Part shown: piece by piece, positions 57,329 through 64,000 of the stretch
How positions within the stretch are numbered: position 1 is the first letter of the stretch
Layout of the letters: each line of letters begins with the position of its first letter
Source of the DNA: Planctomycetota bacterium
GTDB lineage: Bacteria > Planctomycetota > Phycisphaerae > UBA1845
Length of the DNA stretch: 64,000 nt
Direction of reading: 5' to 3'
Assembly: GCA_016208685.1 (NCBI GenBank)
Contig: JACQXM010000015.1
Location: forward strand, 1-64,000
Notes under the pieces: generated by a model
The model's input: the letters and a program-made list of their open reading frames with translations, nothing else
The model's database searches: none
What the model was told of the DNA's origin: nothing
Program-made: the position numbers and the translations under genes

Positions 57329-59419
57329 CTACCTGCCTCCGCCAACCAGCTCGTCCGCCAGCGGATCGGCGTCGTACACGTTGCGCAGGGCCTCGATGAT
57401 CGCCCGCGCGTCCAGGCACACCGCCCGCGCCTGCTCGTCGGTGTAGGCGATATCCCAGACCAGCCCCTGGAGGTTGCCGTCGAAGACGATGCCGATGACC
57501 TCGCCGGCGCGGTTGATGGTAGGGCTGCCGGAGTTGCCGCCGATGATGTCCGCGGTGGAGACGAAATTGAACGGCGCATCCGGTTTCAGCCGCGCCTTGC
57601 GGTCCAGCCAGCGCTGCGGCAGCGCGAACGGCGGCTTGCCGCCGCGCTCCTGATGCCGCTGATAGAGCCCGGCGAACGTGGTGAAGGCGGGGACGGGGCG
57701 GCCCGACTCGACATATCCGCGAACGGCGCCGAAGGAGAGGCGGAGCGTCCCGGTCGCATCCGGCGCCAGGTTCTCGCCCTGGACGGCGAACTGTGCCGCG
57801 GCGATGCGGGCGTAGTTCTGCCGTTCCACGCTCTCGATCTCATCCTCGTACAACTTGCGCAGGCGGCGGATTTCCGGGGCCAGGTCCGCGGCGAAGCGGA
57901 TCATGGGGTCCGTGGATTCCGCGATCGCCTGGGTGCCGCCGGCGGCAAGCCGTTTGCGCACCTCGACATCCTTGAGCTTCGTGCCGCTGACGAGCTGCTC
58001 CGCGCGGCCTCGCGGCGACTGCCCGGCCAGCATGCGGACTAACAGAGGATCATCGCCCCCGGCGGTCTCCGCCAGGTAAGAAAGGCCGCTGGTGATGCGG
58101 TCCATCTCCAGCTCGTCGTAGATGGGCGCGGGCGAGAAGAGCCGCAGGTAGAGCGTGTCCAGGGCCGCCTCCTGATACTCCTCCAGCCGCTCGGCGTTGG
58201 GTTTGTCCTTCTCCTCGGCCAGGAACACCAGGTGCCGCGCGATGCGATACAGGTCGGAGCGGATCACTTCGCGGCGCCGCTCCAGGGCGGAATAGCGCAG
58301 GTAGTGTTCCCGGTGCTTGCGCTGCGCCTCGCTGACACGGTCCCAGGCATCGCCCCATTGGGCGTGGAATTCGGGATTGGCGTCGACGGCCACCCGCAGT
58401 GCTTTTTCCGCACTTACCTTGGCAGTCATGATCTGCGGATCGTGCAGCCCGGCGAGGATGCCGGTGAAGGCCTTGCGGGAGTTCTGCGCCCCATATAGGT
58501 CGCCGGTGGCGATGCGGGCGTTCTCCTCGCTGCGCGCCGAGAAACTGAGTAGCTGCACCTCGCGGCGCCACAGCCGCTGGAGGATGACGGGGTAGCTCAC
58601 GTCGCGCAGGAACTTGAGGTGATCGACGGTGTACTGGCGCTGGGTGCGCGCCGGGTGTCCGACGATGAAGTTCAGGTCGCCCTCGGCGGCGCCGGTGCCG
58701 CTCCACTTCAGGTAGTGCTCCGGATGCAGGGGTTTGCCGTTTTCGTAGATGCGGAAGAAGCTGACGTCCAGGTCGAAGCGGGGGTACTCGAAGTTGTCGT
58801 TGTCGCCGCCGTAGAAAGCGATGGCCTGTTCCGGGGCCATCACCAGGCGGACGTCGGTGAAGCGGCGGTAGCGATAGAGGTGATAGCGCGCCCCGTGGTA
58901 GAGCGTGACCACGTCGCTCTTGAGGCCGGTGGCGTCCTGGGACTCCTTCTCGATCTCGGCGATGCGCCGGCGTCGGGCGGCGTTGGCTTCCGCGGGCGAG
59001 GCGCCCGGCGCCGCGGCGGACTGCACGCGCTGTGTGACATCCTCGGTGGACCAGAGAATCTGCACCTCCAGGTCCTTGCAGGGCAGCTCTTCCTCCCGCG
59101 TTCGGGCGTAGAAGCCGGTTTCCAGCAGGTTGTGCTCGGGCGTGGAGAGTTTCTCGATGTCATCGGAGCCCACGTGGTGGTTGGTCATGACCAGCCCGTC
59201 GGCAGAGACCACCGACGCCGACCCGCCGCCCCCGAAGCGCACGCAGGATTTCTGCACGTGTTCCAGCCAGGCCGGCGTGGGCTCGAAGCCGTAGCGTTCC
59301 TTGAGGGCCTGGATCGGCGGCTTGTTCAGCAGCCACATGCCCTCGTCGGCCGCCGCGGCGGAAGTAAGGATCAACGCCGCCGCGACGATCGCGGCCCGGC
59401 GGACGCGCTGCGTTTGCAC
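57329..59419 (-). CDS. S46-family dipeptidyl peptidase (DPP7/DPP11-like)
   Basis: DEGMWLLNKPPIQALKERYGFEPTPAWLEHVQKSCVRFGGGGSASVVSADGLVMTNHHVG; IIGGNSGSPTINRAGEVIGIVFDGN. Confidence 0.95.
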   Translation of the reverse strand: MQTQRVRRAAIVAAALILTSAAAADEGMWLLNKPPIQALKERYGFEPTPAWLEHVQKSCVRFGGGGSASVVSADGLVMTNHHVGSDDIEKLSTPEHNLLETGFYARTREEELPCKDLEVQILWSTEDVTQRVQSAAAPGASPAEANAARRRRIAEIEKESQDATGLKSDVVTLYHGARYHLYRYRRFTDVRLVMAPEQAIAFYGGDNDNFEYPRFDLDVSFFRIYENGKPLHPEHYLKWSGTGAAEGDLNFIVGHPARTQRQYTVDHLKFLRDVSYPVILQRLWRREVQLLSFSARSEENARIATGDLYGAQNSRKAFTGILAGLHDPQIMTAKVSAEKALRVAVDANPEFHAQWGDAWDRVSEAQRKHREHYLRYSALERRREVIRSDLYRIARHLVFLAEEKDKPNAERLEEYQEAALDTLYLRLFSPAPIYDELEMDRITSGLSYLAETAGGDDPLLVRMLAGQSPRGRAEQLVSGTKLKDVEVRKRLAAGGTQAIAESTDPMIRFAADLAPEIRRLRKLYEDEIESVERQNYARIAAAQFAVQGENLAPDATGTLRLSFGAVRGYVESGRPVPAFTTFAGLYQRHQERGGKPPFALPQRWLDRKARLKPDAPFNFVSTADIIGGNSGSPTINRAGEVIGIVFDGNLQGLVWDIAYTDEQARAVCLDARAIIEALRNVYDADPLADELVGGGR

Positions 59420-59629
59420 GGTTCGCACTCCTGTTGGTGACAGACTCAACCCACGAAAACCGCGATTATGTGCCCAAACCCCGGGGCTGGAAAGCGAGGC
59501 GCATGCGTTCGGTGTGCAGGGCGGCGATGGGCGTCCCGACGGCATCCCCACGGAGCCACCTGCGGAAAGGACTCGATGGCATGGTGCCGCGTGGCGCAAA
59601 GGCGCGGCGCGCCGGAGCGCCCGGGCGGC

Positions 59630-60382
59630 TTACTCCGTCGAGGTTCGGTCAACCAGCTCGACCCCCGGGGGCAGTTGGAACACGAACTTCTCCGGTTCGA
59701 GTTCCGCGTCGGTCTTGATGTTCGTGACCGTATAGGTGGTCTGAGGCTTGGGTTCGCTGCCGGAGATGTTCAGCGTTTCGCGCTTCAGCAACATCCCCAG
59801 CTCCTTGCTGACGTAGTACTTGGAACGAACCGCCTTGGCGCCGATACCCTTCGGAGTCGCTTCCAGCACCCATACCTCGCGCCCATCCACGGTGGCGTCT
59901 CCGCCGAGGGTAAGAACCGTGTTCTTGTGCAGGTATTCGAGGTACGCCTTTCCGCCGATGCCGATGCCCGAGGAGAGCTGATCGCGCTTGGTCGCCTGGC
60001 GTTGTCCGTCACGCTCCGCCAGGGAGTAAAGCCACTTACCGTCGCCGCACATGACGATGCTTTCCTCGATTTTCTCCGCCATATTGCCCTGCGTGGAGAT
60101 GAGTTTAGTTTTCACTTCGTGGCGGAAGAGCTCCTTGCCGTCCGCCTTCAGGTGTGCGTATTGCCCGCGGTTGTCTTGCGCGGAGCGCCCGTCGGAACGA
60201 ATACGCAGGGTCTCGAGCTTCGTTTCCGCGGTCAGGGATTTGATCTTGGCCCACTGTTCGGTGATTTTCTTTTCCACCGACTCCAGCGTTTCCTCGGCCG
60301 AGCACGGCACCGCCGTAAGGCCCACGGCCGCGAAAAGCAGGCAGAACGACCCGATTCCCGGCAACGTCCGCTTGTGCGTCAT
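59630..60382 (-). CDS. secreted LolA-like outer-membrane lipoprotein carrier/sorting-fold protein
   Basis: Signal peptide; TLESVEKKITEQWAKIKSLTAETKLET...GDGKWLYSL...WVLEATPK...VSKELGMLLKRETL. Confidence 0.7.
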   Translation of the reverse strand: MTHKRTLPGIGSFCLLFAAVGLTAVPCSAEETLESVEKKITEQWAKIKSLTAETKLETLRIRSDGRSAQDNRGQYAHLKADGKELFRHEVKTKLISTQGNMAEKIEESIVMCGDGKWLYSLAERDGQRQATKRDQLSSGIGIGGKAYLEYLHKNTVLTLGGDATVDGREVWVLEATPKGIGAKAVRSKYYVSKELGMLLKRETLNISGSEPKPQTTYTVTNIKTDAELEPEKFVFQLPPGVELVDRTSTE

Positions 60383-60767
60383 AAGTCCGTCACTCACTTT
60401 CCGTTTCGGCAGGAGCGGGCGCGACGAGCCGGTCGCGCTCGGACCGCCGAGTGCTGTTCCGACGTGGCTGCGAACCGCTTCGCGGGCGTTACCCGGGGGC
60501 ACCGAAGCCTGCCCGGCTCGCCGCCGATCGCTTACGGCCACGAACTCGCAGCCTACAGTTCGCCGCCCCGCGCTTCAAGACGCGGCAATTACGCCTTACA
60601 AACGCGTTGCGCGGGGGCAGGCACCACGCGCCCGAGGTCCGGGAATCCAGGGCATGCTCTCGGCGCGGTCGACCGCGACGCCGCTGAGTATGGGGCGGGC
60701 AAGTTTCAGGTTTCGGGCGGCGCGGGTGCTTGCCGGAGATCGCCGCCGCCCTGCGGCGGGGCGCGGC

Positions 60768-62576
60768 CTAACGCCCTTCCAGGCGGGCGATGCGGGCCAC
60801 CAGCTCCTGGGCGTAGGGCTCGTTTTCGCGACCCTTGACCGCGGCGCGGTAGGCCTCCAGGGCGTCCTTGGCGTAGCCGGCATCGCCGAAGAAGGCGAGC
60901 AGGTCGTTGGCGGCGGCCGACTGGGCCACAAAGGTCCAATGCCGGCCCGCTTCGCGGTGGGCGGCCTCGAGCACACCCACGGCCGTCACGACCTCCTCCA
61001 AACCTGCCTTGTGGGCGTCGGTCGCCTTCTGCCGCTGGCTTTCGGCGTCCGCCTCTTTGAGTCGCAACGATTTCGCCGGCCCGGCCAGCAGTTGGGCCGC
61101 CCGCCCGTAGGCGTCATAGCGTGCCAGGTACAGGCGCGCGCGCTCCAGGTGGGCATCGGCCGCCTGCGCCGAGATGTGCCCGCTCATCCAGGCATCCGTC
61201 AGTCGCGGCTTGTACGGCGAGCGCTCCAGCGTCTCCGGGGACATGCCCTGGGTGCGCTCACGAGCCTTGGCCACCCAGTCCCTGGCGAAGCCGGCGGCCG
61301 CCTTCGCCGCCTGCAACGATTTGGCAAGCAGGTCCAGCGCCTTGTCCTCGGCCGCAAACGCTTCCGACTCGGTGCGATTCAAATCGTCGAACGCTTCCGC
61401 CGCCGCCACCCGTACCTCCTGGAGGCGCGACTGGGCGCGCTGCTCGTCACTCCGGTAGCTTTCCTTCATCCCCTCCAGCCGGGCGATGTCGGCGCGGGCG
61501 TCGGCCACAGCCTGTTCCGCGCTGCCGATGCGTGATTCGAGCAGGCGATGCTCGTTCTGGAAGTAGCGCAAGCCGTGCTGCACGGGGCGGGACGCGCCGG
61601 CGCCGGTCTGTTCCTGTCCCGCCTCGATTGCCTGCGCCTCGCGCAGCGCCTGGCGATAGGCGCGGTCCAGTTCCAGCAGGCGGCTTTCGAACTTTGCGCC
61701 ACCCTGGGGGTCGGAGAAGTCGATGCCGTCGCGTTGAAGCTGCTCCAGTTGCCCACGTGCCCGACCGGCGGCGGACTTAGCGGCGGCAAGCTTCTGCTCC
61801 AGGTCGGCGATCCGGGAGGCGGCGGCGCCGAGCTGTTCACGATCCTGTTGCAGGACGGCCTCTGTCTTGGCGATGGCCTCGTTGAGCAGCGCGACCCGTG
61901 CGTCGATACCGCTTGCGGCGACCTGTTCCGTCGCGCTTTCGTACTCGGTCACCTCGGCGGAGAGCTCCGCCAGTCGCTGAAGGACGGGTTGGGCCTTCTC
62001 ACGCAGCACGCCGGCGCGAAGCGACTCACGCAGGCCCTTATGAAAAAGGATGACCGCCTTGAGACGGTTGGCCTCGGCATCCGTCCGGGCGGAAACGTCA
62101 CCGGACGAGACCGCCAGGGCGGCGTCGGCGGCCGCCAGTGCGTCATCGAGGACGCGATCGTTGTCTTTGAGCGCCGCGGTGCGGGCCTGGGCTCCGTCGC
62201 GGATTTGGGCGGCGAGGTTGCCGTAGCCGGCGCGGGCCGGCTCCCGGGAGTCCTCGATCCAGTCCATGGGTTGAAACGCCTTCCAGCGCGTCTCGTGCAG
62301 GGCCTGATAATCGTCCTTGGCGGCCTCCAGCAGTGCCTGGGGGTCTTTGAGGTCCACCGGGGCACCCGCATCGGCAAGCTGTTCCAGGAGCAGGGATTTA
62401 TGCGCCAAACCGGCGCTGTAGGCATGCAGCAGGCGGCGGGCGCGCTCCACCTCGACGGCGGCGCTCTCCGCCACGGACTGTTCGGTCCCCGCCAGTAAGG
62501 GTAGGGCGATCCACGTAGCGCCGCAGGTCACCACGGCCGCGGCCGCCACGACCCCAACCAGAGTATCCTGTTTCAC
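60768..62576 (-). CDS. membrane-anchored coiled-coil protein, unknown function
   Basis: N-terminal TM LVGVVAAAAVVTCGATWIALPLLAG; long Ala/Glu/Gln/Arg heptad-rich regions. Confidence 0.75.
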   Translation of the reverse strand: MKQDTLVGVVAAAAVVTCGATWIALPLLAGTEQSVAESAAVEVERARRLLHAYSAGLAHKSLLLEQLADAGAPVDLKDPQALLEAAKDDYQALHETRWKAFQPMDWIEDSREPARAGYGNLAAQIRDGAQARTAALKDNDRVLDDALAAADAALAVSSGDVSARTDAEANRLKAVILFHKGLRESLRAGVLREKAQPVLQRLAELSAEVTEYESATEQVAASGIDARVALLNEAIAKTEAVLQQDREQLGAAASRIADLEQKLAAAKSAAGRARGQLEQLQRDGIDFSDPQGGAKFESRLLELDRAYRQALREAQAIEAGQEQTGAGASRPVQHGLRYFQNEHRLLESRIGSAEQAVADARADIARLEGMKESYRSDEQRAQSRLQEVRVAAAEAFDDLNRTESEAFAAEDKALDLLAKSLQAAKAAAGFARDWVAKARERTQGMSPETLERSPYKPRLTDAWMSGHISAQAADAHLERARLYLARYDAYGRAAQLLAGPAKSLRLKEADAESQRQKATDAHKAGLEEVVTAVGVLEAAHREAGRHWTFVAQSAAANDLLAFFGDAGYAKDALEAYRAAVKGRENEPYAQELVARIARLEGR

Positions 62577-62688
62577 GAGCCACTCCCGGAACGAACCAGC
62601 AGGAAGAACCTCGCCAACCCGGCTGGGATTCTAGCCCCGCGGCCGATCCACGCCAAGCGGCGGGACGCGGCGCCCCGCGAGCGGCCGG

Positions 62689-64000
62689 CTACTTCTCTGA
62701 CCGCGCGGCGTCGGAGCTGGGAAGCGGTTCGACATCCACGATGTCAATGTCGATCGCCCCGATCTTGGAGAGCAGCGGCAGGCTCAGATCGGCGATGCCG
62801 GAGCTCTTCAAGGAGGAGACGGCGAAGGCGATGCGCGTGGGGCTGCAATCGGATTCACCCAGCGCAGCGTCGAAATCGACCCACCGGCCGTCGATCAGAA
62901 ACTGCGTCCAGAGGTGATACCCGAAGATGTCGTCCTGCTTGCCGAAGAGCGGCACGTAGGCAAGCCCTACCGCCACCCGCGAAGGCAGCCCGTTCAACCG
63001 CCCCAGGGCGGCGAGCAGCACGCCGTGTTCACTGCAATCTCCCTCGCGCGTCCGGCAGACCTCGCTGGCGGTGGCGAACCCGATGTTAAGGCTCTTGGTG
63101 GTCACGTACTCGCTGACAAAACGGCGCAGCTTGTCTCCGAGGATGTAGAGGTTCTTTTCTCCGCCGCCGGCCTTCCTGGCCAGTTCCGCCAGCTCCGGGT
63201 CGGCCGTGTTCATCATCAGGTTGCCTTCCAGGTACTCGGCGAGCTCCCTGGGCGCCGTAGCGGGGCTGGGGTGGATCGAGGCAGCCGGCGACGCCCCCGC
63301 CGGAGGCTCACGTCGCAGGCGCGTCACCGTTACCAGGGCGCTGGTCGCCGTCTGCTCGCTGACCGTCTGCATGCCGGTGTCGGGAATGTCGCCCAGGGCG
63401 GCGTCGCCGTTCTTCGATGACACGCGATACACCACCCGCCGCGTGCCCTTGGGATTCAGCGAGCGTTTGGCCTTGACCACCGTGGTCATGAAAAGCTCGG
63501 GGGGAACGAACTCCGCCAGCGCCGTCGCCTGGTCGGTGATCACCATTTCAAGGTCGCCGATGCCGGGGGCGGGAACTTTTGCTTTGATGGGCGTACCGTC
63601 CTGGTCCACCCAGGAGATGAGCTCCATGGCGCCCATGGGGGTGGTCATCACCGCCGTGACCCGCTGCCCGCGCATGGTCTTGCCGTGATGCTCGAACTCC
63701 TCCCAGTTGCCGACCTTGGTCAGGGCCGAAACCGGGGCATCGAGCCGCAGCCCCGGTTCGTAGATGGAGAGCGTGTACTCCGTTCCCGGCTTGAAGCCGC
63801 GCAGCAGGCTCTCGCGGAAGCTGCCCCAGCTCTTGAGCAGGGCATCGGCGGGGACCTTGTAGTCCTCGGTGCGACTCATGCCGAACTGGGTACTGACGAT
63901 GGTGACCGAATCGTCCTTGAAAGTACCTTTCATGGAGAGCTTCTGGATCGACAGATCCTGAACCGTCTCGAAAGAACGCGGCCGGCCGGCAAGTGTTTCG
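62689..64000 (-). CDS. transglutaminase-like domain protein (truncated at right window edge)
   Basis: VCRTREGDCSEHGVLLAALGRLNGLPSRVAVGLAYVP...YHLWTQFLIDGRWVDFDAALGE (Cys-His-Asp). Reading frame remains open to base 64000 (ETLAGRPRSFETVQDLSIQKLSMKGTF). Confidence 0.9.
   Translation of the reverse strand, partial: ETLAGRPRSFETVQDLSIQKLSMKGTFKDDSVTIVSTQFGMSRTEDYKVPADALLKSWGSFRESLLRGFKPGTEYTLSIYEPGLRLDAPVSALTKVGNWEEFEHHGKTMRGQRVTAVMTTPMGAMELISWVDQDGTPIKAKVPAPGIGDLEMVITDQATALAEFVPPELFMTTVVKAKRSLNPKGTRRVVYRVSSKNGDAALGDIPDTGMQTVSEQTATSALVTVTRLRREPPAGASPAASIHPSPATAPRELAEYLEGNLMMNTADPELAELARKAGGGEKNLYILGDKLRRFVSEYVTTKSLNIGFATASEVCRTREGDCSEHGVLLAALGRLNGLPSRVAVGLAYVPLFGKQDDIFGYHLWTQFLIDGRWVDFDAALGESDCSPTRIAFAVSSLKSSGIADLSLPLLSKIGAIDIDIVDVEPLPSSDAARSEK

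Overview
High-GC bacterial chromosomal window. Gene content, dockerin-bearing beta-helix protein, B12-MeaB fusion and repeat families suggest a Planctomycetota/Phycisphaerae-like organism (inference; no rRNA marker is present). I recognise about 35 credible CDS. They include an ATP-binding protein/ParA overlapping pair at the left edge, a PLP aminotransferase, GT2, EF-G (fusA), a YyaL/DUF255 thioredoxin-domain protein, a SpoIIE phosphatase, enoyl-CoA hydratase, an APC permease, YlbF, type-4 UDG, a beta-helix secreted protein, TopA with six zinc ribbons, SMUG1, a B12-binding+MeaB fusion, TolC+RND efflux, an expanded FliD, a GspE/PilB-like ATPase with a degenerate Walker A, a CvpA-like partner, a LuxR-HTH, a GGDEF protein, a flippase, a methyltransferase, an S46 peptidase and transglutaminase-like proteins. 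No rRNA, convincing complete tRNA, CRISPR array or transposase was seen. The best leads for something undescribed are: (1) the membrane-anchored GspE-like pseudo-ATPase plus CvpA-like two-gene module (49.5-53.1 kb); (2) the overlapping ATP-binding/ParA pair (0.1-1.7 kb); (3) two families of structured dispersed intergenic repeats; (4) a perfect AT-rich inverted repeat between the GGDEF and LuxR-HTH genes; (5) a 53-aa lipoprotein missing from the ORF track.
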